Below are positions 24,950 through 34,986 of a DNA stretch of 64,000 nucleotides, in pieces (the first letter of the stretch is position 1; each line of letters begins with the position of its first letter). The DNA is from Campylobacter concisus. GTDB taxonomy: Bacteria; Campylobacterota; Campylobacteria; Campylobacterales; Campylobacteraceae. The stretch covers positions 1,674,001-1,738,000 of the forward strand of contig NZ_CP060705.1 in assembly GCF_003048835.2 (NCBI RefSeq), given 5' to 3'. The notes beneath the pieces are model-generated. The model ran no database searches, was not told the origin of the DNA, and was given only the letters and a program-made list of their open reading frames with translations. The translations under genes were made by a program, and so were the position numbers.

Positions 24950-27925
24950 TTACTCTTTACCTAGGGCGTCTCTCTCGCCATACTCGTGATAAAACGACGT
25001 TTTAAAGGTGTTCTCTTCAGCTTTTTCTATGCGGCAAAGACCTGCGTTAAATTCTGAAATTTGAGTAACAGGGTCAAATCCGTAGTTAGTAACTGTGTTA
25101 AAGCTCTCGCCGATAACATAAGGCTTAGTGCCCTCTGGGTAGCGAGCTGAGAGATCGACACCTTGCATAACGCCAGCGAAGTTGTAAGGCATACAAATTC
25201 TATCTGGAGTTACCATATAGCTGTGATAGCATCTTACTTTGATCTTTGTGCCTTGTGGGCTGTGGATCCACATCATATCGCGATCTTTTATGCCGTATTT
25301 TAAAGCAAGCTCAGGATGGACATTAGCAAACATCTCAGGTGTGATGGCTGAGAGATATTTACTTGTTCTTTCGATCATTCCCGCACCACTTAAATTTACG
25401 ACGCGTTGCGTGCTAAATACGATAGGGAACTCTTTTGACCAGTCTTTTGCTTGTTGCTCTGACTTAAATTTAGTAGAAACACGGAAATTTCTAGCTTGAT
25501 CATCAAATGTCGGATACTTTTGGACAAGATCCCAGCGTGGTGAGTGGATAGGCTCTCTATGTTTTGGGATAGGATCAAGAAACTCCCAAACGATAGCTCT
25601 AGCTCTTGCGTTACCATATGGCACGACCCCTTTTTCACGGCATTTTTCTAAGATGATACCGCTGTAGTCCATGCTCCAGCTAGGTCCTATTTTAGCTTTC
25701 TCTTCTTCAGTTAGAGTGATGCCCAGGACTTTTTCTATATTATCTTTTGTGATTTGCGGGTAGCCACCTTTTATGGCTGAGCCAACTAAAGTTGCCTCTT
25801 CGCTAGCTAGCTGGCTAACGCCGTTATGCTCTAAGCCAAAACGGTTTCTAAAGCCAGAGCCGCCCTCTGCATAAGACTTGCTCATATCGTAAAGTATCGG
25901 CGTGCCAGGGTGTTTTTCATCCCATGCTGGCCATGGCTTGCCGTAGTACTCACCTTTTACTTCGCCACCAAGACCTATTAGCGTATCTGGGTCAAATTTA
26001 TCCCAGTTTGCTTGGTGACGTCTAAACATCTCAGCAGTTCTGCCGCCATAACCGATAGAATTTCCAACCCTTGCTATCTCATTTGTCGCATCATCTGGCC
26101 ATACAAAGTCATCTTTTACTTGTTTTAGCTCTCTATCTACAACAGCCATCTTCATGCCTTTTACATATTCATCGTAAAAGCCAAATTTCTTAGCAAATGC
26201 AAACATTACTTCGTGATCACCCTTGCTCTCATAAAGTGGATCAACGACTTTCGTTCTCCACTGACCTGAGCGGTTTGTAGCGTTTAGGTGACCTTCGTTT
26301 TCAAAGGCAGTTGCCACTGGTAAGATATAAACGCCATCTTTTCTATCTGAAAGGATAGAAATTTCATTTACAAATGGCTCAGCAACTACGATCATATCTA
26401 GTTTTGAAGCCGCTTCTTGAATTTTAGCTAGGTGCGCCATAGATGTTAAACCAGTTCCTTGAACCCAAAGAACTCTTAACGCGCCACTGCTAAAGGTATT
26501 TTCCTCTTTCAAGACGCCTTGCCACCATTTTGAAAGTGACCAGCCTTTTTCATTTCTCCAGTTTCTATCCTCTGGATTTTTAGGATCGTGGTAATAATAC
26601 TCTTCAAAAACAGTGTTTTTAACTGGTGTGCCGCCTTGTTTTGGCTCTTTGGTTGAGACTGCAAAGCGTTTTACAAACTCGTCATAATCAACGCCCCAGC
26701 CTTGACAGTAATACTTCCAAGCCGCGTCAGTTAGTCCGTAATACATCGGCAAGCTATCTGAGAGGTTACACATGTCGGTTGAGCCTTGAACGTTGTCGTG
26801 ACCACGGATGATGTTACAGCCGCCACCTGGTTTGCCCATGTTGCCTAGGATTAGTTGAAGGATAGGTAAAATTCTCGTATTTGAGCTACCAACTGAGTGC
26901 TGTGTGATACCAAGTGCCCAGATCACTGTGCCTGGTTTTGTGTGAGCTAGGATATTTGCAGCCTCTATCAGCTTATCAACTGGCACGCCTGTAACGTCAG
27001 ATGTGACCTCTGGTGTCCAGTGCTCAGCCTCTTTTGCTATCTCATCGATGCCGTAAGTTCTATTTTTTATAAATTCTTTATCTTCCCAGCCATTTTTTAA
27101 GATGATGTGGATAAGTCCATAAACAAGCGCTATGTCGGTGCCTGATCTTTGTCTTAGGTATAGATCAGCGTGAGCGGCTGATTTTGTAAAGTTTGGATCA
27201 GCTACGATCACCTTTGCGTTGTTTCTATCTTTTGCTTGTAAAGTGTGCTTCATGCCGCCAACTGGGTTTGCCACAGCTGGATTTGCACCTATTATAAATA
27301 TACATTTTGAATTTGCAGCCATATCCCCAAAGTGGTTTGTCATCGCGCCATAACCCCAAGTATTCGCCACACCGGCGACTGTTGCGCTATGTCAAATTCT
27401 TGCTACGTGGTCGTTGCTGTTTGTGCCCCAAAACGCAGCAAATTTTCTAAAGTAATATGCTTGCTCGTTGTTAAATTTCGCTGATCCTAAGAATATAACG
27501 CTATCAGGACCATCTTCTTTGCGGATCTGAAGCATCTTATCGCCGATCTCATTTACAGCTTGATCCCATGAAATTCTTTGCCATTTGCCATCAACTTTTT
27601 TCATAGGATATTTGATGCGCTGTTTGCTGTGTGTAAGGTCGATCTGATCGATACCTTTTGAGCAGTGTGAGCCTTGAGATATCGGGTGAAACATCGCCAT
27701 ATCTTGACGAACCCAAACACCATCTTGTACCTCAGCCTCGATACCACAGCCTGCTGAGCATATAGAACAAATAGTTCTAACCTTTTTTGAGCCAGGGAAA
27801 GGATCTTTTATCTCCTCTGCGCTAGCATGTCTTATCGTATCATTTTGTCCAAAAGCCATTGTGGTGCCTGCACCTAGTGCGGCTAGCTTTAAAAATGAAC
27901 GTCTTCCTATACGTGCATCACTCAT
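24950..27925 (-). CDS. fdhA: Selenocysteine-containing formate dehydrogenase, catalytic subunit
   Basis: 991 aa read through an in-frame TGA at 27394-27392 (residue 178), in the context HVARI-U-HSATVAG, the classical Mo/W-bis-MGD ligand position. Tat signal RRSFLK at 8-13; first [4Fe-4S] cluster CSICSAGC with Cys53, Cys56, Cys60 and Cys88. The C-terminal molydopterin-binding domain includes SAGMIERTSKYLS and PYNFAGVM. Oxidises formate in the periplasm. Followed by fdhB, preceded by a small Tat protein; selB and selA lie upstream on the same strand. An automatic call would split it into two genes (24950-27370 and 27392-27925); that is not a frameshift. Confidence 0.95.
27364..27394 (-). promoter_or_regulatory. 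UGA codon and SECIS-like hairpin in fdhA
   Basis: Thirteen bases after the TGA (27394-27392), TCGCC (27378-27374) pairs with GGCGA (27368-27364) around the loop GGTGT. A short stem with a GGU-containing apical loop 11-14 bases behind UGA is the arrangement of bacterial SECIS elements bound by SelB. Stem and loop are seen; binding is inferred. Confidence 0.75.
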
Positions 27926-27936
27926 GGTTATCTCCC

Positions 27937-28143
27937 TTAGTATGCGATTTTATAGTAGGTTTCCCAGTTTTTGCTTTTTTTATAAAGCACCTCTTTTTTG
28001 TTAGACTTGCCTACGACAACGCCATTGTCATCAGGAGCCAAGTCATCGCTAGTCACTTTTGCTACAGCTGAGACTGCGAGTACTCCGCTGGCAGCACCGA
28101 CTTTTAGAGATTTTTTAAGAAAATCTCTTCTTGATCCTTGCAT
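27937..28143 (-). CDS. Small Tat-signal protein associated with formate dehydrogenase
   Basis: 68 aa. Tat motif SRRDFLKK at the start and a hydrophobic stretch VGAASGVLAVSAVA, then a short charged tail with NWETYYKIAY. Proteins of this kind are found just before fdhA in Campylobacterota. Role unknown: it may be a small membrane or periplasmic subunit, or help export of the Fdh complex. Eleven bases separate it from fdhA; SD AGGAGG precedes its start. Confidence 0.8.
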   Translation of the reverse strand: MQGSRRDFLKKSLKVGAASGVLAVSAVAKVTSDDLAPDDNGVVVGKSNKKEVLYKKSKNWETYYKIAY

Positions 28144-28207
28144 TTTTCCTCCTTATACCTCAAAAATTTTTGAGAAATTTGGTTCATTAATATGTAAAAT
28201 TTGCATA

Positions 28208-28222
28208 TTTAGAATTTCTAAA
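28208..28222. promoter_or_regulatory. 7-1-7 palindrome upstream of the fdh operon
   Basis: TTTAGAA-T-TTCTAAA is a perfect palindrome 65 bp before the first fdh gene, followed by CCTATTTTAGG (28236-28246), a second palindrome. Placement fits an operator for a dimeric regulator; which one is unknown. The rest of the 280-bp spacer is AT-rich without a gene. Confidence 0.4.
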
Positions 28223-28397
28223 ATATCACAAATAGCCTATTTTAGGTCATTTTAATAGCCCAAAGTTAAACTATGTAAATTTAGCATATTTCTAAGTTAA
28301 GCAAAGTAAATATAAAAGTTTAATTAAGAATGTTAAGTATTTATTAAAAATATAGTTAAATATACTTTAAATTTACAAATTTTATTTGTAGTAGAAA

Positions 28398-28419
28398 TTC
28401 TAGGGAGAGCTCCCTAGAA
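28398..28419 (-). terminator. Intrinsic terminator of the DsbC-like gene
   Basis: TTCTAGGGA-GAGC-TCCCTAGAA, a 9-bp perfect stem with a 4-base loop, starting five bases beyond the stop and followed on the minus strand by TTTCT. It separates the selA-selB-dsb unit from the fdh operon. Confidence 0.75.
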
Positions 28420-28423
28420 AATG

Positions 28424-29131
28424 TTATTTTAGATCGCTTTTATTTACGATAAATGGCACTGATCTAACGCCAGCTGCAAAGTATTTTTTGCGGAGATTAT
28501 CGATCTTTGCGACATCATCTTTGCTAACGCTCTTATCATCTACATTGTAGTCTTCAGCGTAGTATTTTCTTAAAATTTTAACCTTATCGCTGTCACTCTT
28601 AGCAGCTTTTACATCTTTGTAGATTAGCGAGCTTTTTTGAAGTGATGAGACGTCATGCACTGGAGTTAGGACGATTTCAACGTTGCTATCTTTTAGTGTT
28701 GTCTCGATCTTTGCTAGCTCAGCTCTGCAGTATGGGCACTCAGGGTCTGAAAACATTATGATAGTTGGCTTTTTAGGATCGCTACCAAGAACGATGATGT
28801 TTGCCTTGTCTTCATCTTTATAAATTTTAGAAATTCCCTTTGCGATGACCTCTTTTTTCACTTCAGCTAGGTATGATTTTTGCTCTTTTAGATCGATCAC
28901 GTCTGGGAAGATGAAGTCGCCTTTTGTAAATACTATCTCATCTTGTGAGTTGCCATCTTTGCTTAACTTCACAACGACAGCTTCGATGTCGCCTGCAACT
29001 TTGTGACGATCAGCTACCTTTACTTTTACGCTGCTATCAACCATTTGAGAGTAGAACTCCTCTATTTGCTTATCGCTTGCTGCCATTAGGCTAGTTGCCG
29101 CGATGATTGAGGCTAAGATCACTTTTTTCAT
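28424..29131 (-). CDS. Periplasmic DsbC/DsbG-like thiol-disulfide protein
   Basis: 235 aa. Signal peptide (MKKVILASIIAATSLMA), an N-terminal region of about 90 residues resembling a DsbC dimerisation domain, then a thioredoxin fold with FSDPECPYCRAEL (Cys132-Pro-Tyr-Cys135) and cis-Pro loop RSVPFIV. Likely disulfide isomerase or reductase for periplasmic proteins. It follows selB by 53 bp. Whether it serves the formate dehydrogenase or general folding cannot be told. Confidence 0.8.
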   Translation of the reverse strand: MKKVILASIIAATSLMAASDKQIEEFYSQMVDSSVKVKVADRHKVAGDIEAVVVKLSKDGNSQDEIVFTKGDFIFPDVIDLKEQKSYLAEVKKEVIAKGISKIYKDEDKANIIVLGSDPKKPTIIMFSDPECPYCRAELAKIETTLKDSNVEIVLTPVHDVSSLQKSSLIYKDVKAAKSDSDKVKILRKYYAEDYNVDDKSVSKDDVAKIDNLRKKYFAAGVRSVPFIVNKSDLK

Positions 29132-29184
29132 TTTTATCCTTTTTAAAAATTTGGCGGATTATATTTGCTTTTTGTAAATGAATA

Positions 29185-31005
29185 CTAACCGCGAAAAACC
29201 CTATCATTTCCCTGCTTCATTATGTCACTCTCAAGATCGAGCTGCTCAAGGTAGGCGATTATATATTTTCTACTTAAATTTAGCACATCCTTGGCGTTTG
29301 TGACATTTACAAAGCCCTGTTCTTTTATGATGGCTCGCAGCTTATCAAGGGCTAGTTTTAGCGAATTTCTAGTGATAAAAAGGTTATGCTCTAGCCTTAT
29401 GACCCTGCCCATTGCGGTTAGTTTTTTAAGGGCATTATCGCCGCTAACTCTATCGATCTCAAGATCATCATATATATTATATGGCGCAGTTGGGGCTAGC
29501 TTGCCACTTTCTAAAATTTCATAAATTTTCTCTTCTAGTCTAACTTTTAGTTTGCTAAGATCAACGCCTTTTTTGGTATAGACGCCACTATCTTTTGCGA
29601 TTAAATTTATACTTTCAAGCTCATCAAGCGCTTTTTGGGCCAAATTTTGACTAGCCCAAGCAAGTTTTAGGCTGATACTTTGAGCTGAAAAGACAGCAAA
29701 TTCATTCTTTTCTATCATAAATTTAATAGCTGATTTTATCCGCTCAACCGCGCTTAGGTCGTAGATATTTAAAGCCTTTTCATCGACAAAGACGTTTGAA
29801 ACTTTTTTAGCAACTGCCAAGGCCTCTTCGTGACTTAGACCAAATCTTTGATAAGAAGAGATGATGCCAAAGCCATTTTTGTGGGCTTCTTTAAGTATAG
29901 AAAAGGCTTCTACAAAATCATGCTTTAAAAGCGAGGCTAAAAAGAGAATTTTGCCAGCCTTTTTTAGTGGCTCAAGCACAGGATTTAGCACCCTACCACC
30001 GCCTATCACACGCACATCTGAGATAAGAACAAAGGCCTCGTCAAATTTCAAAAACATATCGCTTTGAAATTTAAAGCTCACGAAGTAGCTATCATCTTTT
30101 TGGCTAAGGATTAGCACCTTTGCGGGCACGTTTTTAGCACCCACGCAAAAGGTCACGCTTTGTGAATGTATCAAATTCTTAGCAGTTACGACCGCATCAA
30201 CCTCTCTAAATCCCCTAAAAAAGCCCTTTTTGCTAAGTAGCTGCCCCTTTTTTAGCTCGCTAAGCTCGATACCTGTTAGATTAAGCGCCACACGGCTGCT
30301 AACACCTGCGCGCTCTACGAATTCATCGTGGCTTTGCACGCTTCTTACTAGCACCTCTTTGCCAGCGTCGTAGTTAAAAAGCTTCTCATTTTTGCTAACG
30401 CTTCCCTCTATAACGGTGCCAGTTACGACATTTCCGATACCTTTTAGGCTAAAAACCCTATCGATGTAGTATCTAAAAACGCCCTCCTCATCGCGCTTTT
30501 TGGCTCTTAGCGTAAAGAGATAGTTTCTAAGTTCATCAGTGCTTGCCTTATCCTTTATACTAACGGCGAAAATTTCTAAAATTTGCAAGTTTTTAAATTT
30601 AGAAATTTCATCTCTTATCTCTTTTTTTCTTAAATTTATGGTGGCCTCATCGACCAAATCGCACTTTGTAAGCGCTACGATCACAGATTTCACGCCAAGA
30701 AGATTTAAAATTTCAAGGTGCTCCAAGCTTTGGGGCATAAGCCCGTCATTTGCCGCCACCACAAACAAGCACGCGTCAAAGCCGTATGCGCCACTTATCA
30801 TCGTTTTTATGAGATTTTCATGCCCTGGCACGTCGATAAATGCGATATTCTCATCATTTTTGCTTAAATTTGAAAAGCTTAGATCGATCGTTATACCACG
30901 CTTTTTCTCCTCTTCAAGATTATCCCCCTCAAAGCCGTTTAGCTCCTTTATAAGCGCGGTTTTGCCGTGGTCGATATGCCCTGCTGTTCCTATTATTAAA
31001 CTCAT
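29185..31005 (-). CDS. selB: Selenocysteine-specific elongation factor SelB
   Basis: 606 aa. EF-Tu-like GTPase domain with GHIDHGKT (8-15), RGITIDLSF, DVPGHE and TKCD; further beta domains; then C-terminal winged-helix repeats (from about 430), which bind the SECIS hairpin. Brings Sec-tRNA to UGA codons such as that of fdhA, 1.3 kb downstream on the same strand. Overlaps selA by 4 nt (ATGA). Confidence 0.96.
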   Translation of the reverse strand: MSLIIGTAGHIDHGKTALIKELNGFEGDNLEEEKKRGITIDLSFSNLSKNDENIAFIDVPGHENLIKTMISGAYGFDACLFVVAANDGLMPQSLEHLEILNLLGVKSVIVALTKCDLVDEATINLRKKEIRDEISKFKNLQILEIFAVSIKDKASTDELRNYLFTLRAKKRDEEGVFRYYIDRVFSLKGIGNVVTGTVIEGSVSKNEKLFNYDAGKEVLVRSVQSHDEFVERAGVSSRVALNLTGIELSELKKGQLLSKKGFFRGFREVDAVVTAKNLIHSQSVTFCVGAKNVPAKVLILSQKDDSYFVSFKFQSDMFLKFDEAFVLISDVRVIGGGRVLNPVLEPLKKAGKILFLASLLKHDFVEAFSILKEAHKNGFGIISSYQRFGLSHEEALAVAKKVSNVFVDEKALNIYDLSAVERIKSAIKFMIEKNEFAVFSAQSISLKLAWASQNLAQKALDELESINLIAKDSGVYTKKGVDLSKLKVRLEEKIYEILESGKLAPTAPYNIYDDLEIDRVSGDNALKKLTAMGRVIRLEHNLFITRNSLKLALDKLRAIIKEQGFVNVTNAKDVLNLSRKYIIAYLEQLDLESDIMKQGNDRVFRG

Positions 31006-32327
31006 TTTTCTTCCGTTTCATTTATTATTTTTATTAGCGTCTCTACGTCATCATCAAGAAGCGATCTAAGATCTAGCATAAATTTGTCATTTTCTATGCG
31101 TCCGATCACCTTTTTTTGCCTAAATTTCTGCTCATTTAAAACTGCATCTCCACTAAATGCAAGCGCCACGCTTGGGATCTTTTTATTTGGCATAGCACCA
31201 CCCCCTACAAAGGTCGAAGTTCGCACTATCTCAAGTGGATTTTTTAAATTTTTATTTATAAAATTTGCTAAGCCTTCAAGCTCTTTTACGCTTTTATGAA
31301 GCAGTTTTTGCGTTGTGATTAGCTCAAATTCTTTGTTTAGATAAGCTTTCATGCTCTCAGCCAAAAGCGAGATGATCACTTTATCGACGCGAAGCATCCT
31401 TAAAAGCTGGTTTTTCCTGAGCTTTGCGATGAGCTCTTTTTTGCCGACAATTATGCCACACTGCACCGCACCAAGCAGCTTGTCGCCGCTAAAACTAACT
31501 AGCGAAACATCTTTTAAATTTTTTAGATCTGGCTCGTTTTTGTCTAAGTTAAAGGGCAAATTTCCATAAAATCCACTGCCAAGATCAAAATAATCTATCA
31601 AATTTTGCCTGCTTGCTAGCTCGCTTAGTTCATTTGCTGAGCTCTCTTCGCTAAAGCCAACAATGTCAAAATTTGATCTATGAACCTTTACAAGCATCGC
31701 CGTATCTTCGCTGATCGCCTCTTCGTAGTCTTTTAGCCTAGTTTTGTTTGTAGTGCCGACCTCTTTTAGGATGCAGCCTGCGTTTGCCATCACCTCTGGC
31801 ACTCTAAAACTACCGCCGATCTCGACTAGCTCGCCCCTACTAACGACTACCTCCCTGCCCTTTGCAAAGGTGTTTAGCACCAAAAAAACAGCGCTTGCGT
31901 TGTTATTTACAACGATGGCGTCTTCAAAACCAAAGGCCCTTGCTATTAGCGAGCCAACGTAGTCATATCTGTTGCCTCGGCTGCCTGTTTTTAGGTTGTA
32001 TTCAAGGTTTGAGTATCCTGTGATAACAGGTGTCGCACGGCTTAAAATTTCTTTATCAATGACGCTTCTAGCGAGGTTTGTATGTATGGCAACGCCGGTT
32101 AAATTTAGCACCCTTTGAAGGTTTGCTTCGTTAAATTTATCATACTCATCTAGGATCAAATTTATTATCTCTTCGCTGCTAAAGCTAGCATTTTCATTTA
32201 AAATTTTGGCTCTAACCTCATCTAAAATTTGCCTTGCAAGCATAGTGACTAAACTCGTGTCAAGTCCCGAAAATGCTTCGTTTTTTATGATCTTATCAAC
32301 TTGTGGGATATTTCTTAAATCGTTCAA
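31002..32327 (-). CDS. selA: L-seryl-tRNA(Sec) selenium transferase SelA
   Basis: 441 aa PLP enzyme converting Ser-tRNA(Sec) to Sec-tRNA(Sec) with selenophosphate. The PLP lysine is Lys283 in SFSGDKLLGAVQCG; other family segments are NLTGVAIHTNLARS, VNNNASAVFLVLN and SRGELVEIGGSFRVPEVM. It is translationally coupled to selB. The other parts of the pathway (selC tRNA, selD) are not in this window. Divergent from the ferredoxin-torD genes. Confidence 0.96.
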   Translation of the reverse strand: MNDLRNIPQVDKIIKNEAFSGLDTSLVTMLARQILDEVRAKILNENASFSSEEIINLILDEYDKFNEANLQRVLNLTGVAIHTNLARSVIDKEILSRATPVITGYSNLEYNLKTGSRGNRYDYVGSLIARAFGFEDAIVVNNNASAVFLVLNTFAKGREVVVSRGELVEIGGSFRVPEVMANAGCILKEVGTTNKTRLKDYEEAISEDTAMLVKVHRSNFDIVGFSEESSANELSELASRQNLIDYFDLGSGFYGNLPFNLDKNEPDLKNLKDVSLVSFSGDKLLGAVQCGIIVGKKELIAKLRKNQLLRMLRVDKVIISLLAESMKAYLNKEFELITTQKLLHKSVKELEGLANFINKNLKNPLEIVRTSTFVGGGAMPNKKIPSVALAFSGDAVLNEQKFRQKKVIGRIENDKFMLDLRSLLDDDVETLIKIINETEEK

Positions 32328-32481
32328 TTTGCGCTCCTAGTAAGTTAGTTTTACCAAGGCGTGATTTTAACATAAAAATATTATAAATTAAAACTTAGAG
32401 CAAAAAAAGAGGATATAAATTTCAGAGTCTATTAATCCCATTAATATTAGAATAAGTCCGTTTTTGATAATAGGAGAAACA

Positions 32482-34155
32482 ATGAAAGAATTTGGCTTTT
32501 ATAACGATTTTGACGACGCTTTGATGCTAAACGAGCAGATAGAGATCAACAACGAAAATGGCGACTATCTAGTCTCAAACTCTCCAAAGCTAAAAGCAAA
32601 CATCATCGCACCTGAGATAAATTTCTACCTTAAAAATACCACCGCAAGCGTCTTAGAAAAAGCCAAAAATACCCTTTTACTCTACGAGGCAAGGGCGAGC
32701 GCCTTTGACATGGCAAAGGATGTGGATTACGAAAAAGAGGTCGGCAAAAATGTCGTCATTGTAAGTAACTCAGGCCGAGCAGAGCTAGCAAATTTACTAA
32801 AAGAAAATGGCTACAAAGTGATAGAGCTTACGCACTTTGAAGTCAAATTTATATATGGCGCAGCTGGTGAGCTAAGCGTTTTGGTGCTTAGAGCAAATGA
32901 CGAATTTGAGGTTGATTGCGACTTTTTCTTAGTTGAAAACGCAAGGGACTATATGCTAAAACAAAGCGGCTGCTACGAAATTTCAGGGCTAAAAGATGAA
33001 AAAGTGCTTGAAATTTTAAATGCAAAAAGCCCAAAATTTAGATACAAAAGCTTTACTCAATACGACTCATCAATCTGTCAGTATCACGAGCGCAGGACTG
33101 AAATTTGCGGTCGTTGCGCCGAGGTTTGCCCAACGGTTGCTATCTTAAAAGAGGACGAGACAAAGCACCTTATCTTTTCAGCGATCGACTGCACAAACTG
33201 CGGAAACTGCATCAGCGTCTGCCCTAGCGGCGCGCTCGACTACACACTAATGCCACAAAGCTCATTTGCCGCTGTGGCAAAGCTTTACAAAGGCAAGACC
33301 CCTCTTATCGTGCCTGAGGAGATGAGTCTAGATGAGCTAAATGTGAGCCTACCAGAAAATGTCCTACCTTTTGCCATCTCAGCCGCCCACTTCTTAAGCC
33401 AAACGCACTTTTTGACACTTCTTCAAGAGAGTGGCTCGAGTGTGATTTTATATAGCAAGAGCCTTGGCAAGGGCGAAAAAGACGCCATTAGCATCTTAAA
33501 TCAAATTTATGAGCTTAAATTTAAAGAGACCGCTATACACCACGCAAAAGACAAGGCTAGCCTTGAAAATGCGCTAAAAAAGGCTAAACTAATTGATGGC
33601 TCACAGCATTCAATGACAGAATACGCGCTGCCAAAGAGAGAAATTTTTGCCAAAAGGCTTGAGTTTATCGTAGGAGAGAGCGATCTTGGCGTCGTAAAAA
33701 GCGGCGAGATGATAAGATATGGCGAAGTCACGATAAATGCTGATACCTGTACGCTCTGCCTTAGCTGTGTTGGAGCTTGTAACGTAAGTGCTTTGGTGGC
33801 TGACAAGAAGACAAATTCTATTTTATTTAACCCAAGCGTTTGCACCGCCTGCGGCTACTGCGAGCTAAGCTGCGCTGAGAAAAACACCATCTCACTTGAG
33901 GTCGGCAAGATCGCTCTTAAGCCTGAGTTTTTCGTTTATAGCGAGCTTGCGCATGACGAGCTATTTGCCTGCGTGGAGTGTGGAAAAGAGTTTGCGACCA
34001 AAAAAGCGGTCGAGAAGATCGCATCGATCATGCAACCACGTTTTGGCAACGACAGAGCCAAGATCAAGTCGCTTTACTGCTGCGCTGACTGCAAGGCAAA
34101 GATCATGGTGCAAGCCCAGCTAAACGCGATGAAAGAGGATTTATTAAATGGATAA
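32482..34155 (+). CDS. Multi-cluster 4Fe-4S ferredoxin-like protein
   Basis: 557 aa from the ATG at 32482 (GGAGAA at 32473-32478; the frame is open to 32464). Two bacterial ferredoxin pairs: CGRCAEVCP (209-217) with CTNCGNCISVCP (237-248), and CTLCLSCVGAC (423-433) with CTACGYCELSC (454-464). Near the C-terminus CVEC (497-500) and CCADC (533-537) could bind zinc. N-terminal 190 residues are a separate domain. Similar genes lie beside the fdh cluster in other Campylobacter; probable electron carrier or cofactor-maturation protein. Overlaps torD by 8 nt. Confidence 0.82.
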   Translation: MKEFGFYNDFDDALMLNEQIEINNENGDYLVSNSPKLKANIIAPEINFYLKNTTASVLEKAKNTLLLYEARASAFDMAKDVDYEKEVGKNVVIVSNSGRAELANLLKENGYKVIELTHFEVKFIYGAAGELSVLVLRANDEFEVDCDFFLVENARDYMLKQSGCYEISGLKDEKVLEILNAKSPKFRYKSFTQYDSSICQYHERRTEICGRCAEVCPTVAILKEDETKHLIFSAIDCTNCGNCISVCPSGALDYTLMPQSSFAAVAKLYKGKTPLIVPEEMSLDELNVSLPENVLPFAISAAHFLSQTHFLTLLQESGSSVILYSKSLGKGEKDAISILNQIYELKFKETAIHHAKDKASLENALKKAKLIDGSQHSMTEYALPKREIFAKRLEFIVGESDLGVVKSGEMIRYGEVTINADTCTLCLSCVGACNVSALVADKKTNSILFNPSVCTACGYCELSCAEKNTISLEVGKIALKPEFFVYSELAHDELFACVECGKEFATKKAVEKIASIMQPRFGNDRAKIKSLYCCADCKAKIMVQAQLNAMKEDLLNG

Positions 34156-34861
34156 AAACATCATAAAAGCAAGGTCATATTTTTACGAATTTTTAGCATA
34201 TCCACTCTTTTTTCACACCAGTGATGAGGGGTTTGCGAGATGGAAAGAGCAGCTTAGCTACCTAGCGCAAAATCCTTTGAGCGAGCAAAGTGCAGAGGCG
34301 TTTGCAAATTTAGATAAATTTAGCTTTGATGAGCTTGTAAATGAGCAAAATGACGTTCTTTTTGGCTTTACAAATATCCCTTTAAGCGCCTCATTTTATG
34401 AAGAGGGTAGAGATAACGGCGCGGCTAGACTTAGGGTGATACACTGCCTAAAGCTTAGCCCATATAGGCGTGATAAGGAGCTTTGCAAGGATAGTGAGGA
34501 CTATGTTGGCTTTATATTTTTAGCGATGGCAACATTTTTAAGTGATGAATTTAATGGCGCAAAAAATATCAGCGACAAGCTCTTTGGCGAGACTTTAAAT
34601 TTATTTATAGATGAGTTTGGCTCGCTACTTTTAGCTCATAAAAATGCAAATTTCTTCCGCTCATATGCGATCATTTTAAAAGACTTCATCGAGCTTGAAA
34701 GAGCTGTTTTAAGCCTAGAGGCACCAGTCAAGCCACAAGGCGATAGCGTCGCTATGGCAGCGCTTAAAAAAGAGCCTTATCAAAGCAAGATGCCGACCTT
34801 TAAAACTAAGCTTCACTGGGAGGAATTCTCTCCAGTCATCTCACACGAGTTTAAAGACTAG
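34148..34861 (+). CDS. TorD/DmsD-family redox enzyme chaperone
   Basis: 237 aa, all-helical. Motifs ARSYFYEFLAYPLFF, YEEGRDNGAARLRVIH and DYVGFIFLAMATFL match TorD-type chaperones, which hold the Tat signal of molybdoenzymes until the cofactor is loaded. Its position opposite selA and close to the Tat-bearing fdhA suggests FdhA as client. Overlaps the ferredoxin by 8 nt and is followed by a terminator-like hairpin. Confidence 0.82.
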   Translation: MDKNIIKARSYFYEFLAYPLFFHTSDEGFARWKEQLSYLAQNPLSEQSAEAFANLDKFSFDELVNEQNDVLFGFTNIPLSASFYEEGRDNGAARLRVIHCLKLSPYRRDKELCKDSEDYVGFIFLAMATFLSDEFNGAKNISDKLFGETLNLFIDEFGSLLLAHKNANFFRSYAIILKDFIELERAVLSLEAPVKPQGDSVAMAALKKEPYQSKMPTFKTKLHWEEFSPVISHEFKD

Positions 34862-34864
34862 CTC

Positions 34865-34897
34865 AAATTTACTCTTAGCCTAGCTAGGAGTAAATTT
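34865..34897 (+). terminator. Hairpin after torD
   Basis: AAATTTACTC (34865-34874) pairs perfectly with GAGTAAATTT (34888-34897) around a 13-base loop with the palindrome CTAGCTAG. No T-run on the plus strand. Four bases after the torD stop. Confidence 0.6.
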
Positions 34898-34986
34898 AAC
34901 ATCCGCTTAAATTTGTTATCTTGATATTTTATGATTATTAGCAATTTGGCGTTAAACTTCTTTAAATTTTTTACAAAGGACTTACA

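Noticed and set aside
27370..27392. Apparent frameshift or pseudogene in fdhA
   Set aside because: The break is a single in-frame TGA at the known selenocysteine position, with a SECIS-like hairpin and selAB nearby. Both sides are intact.
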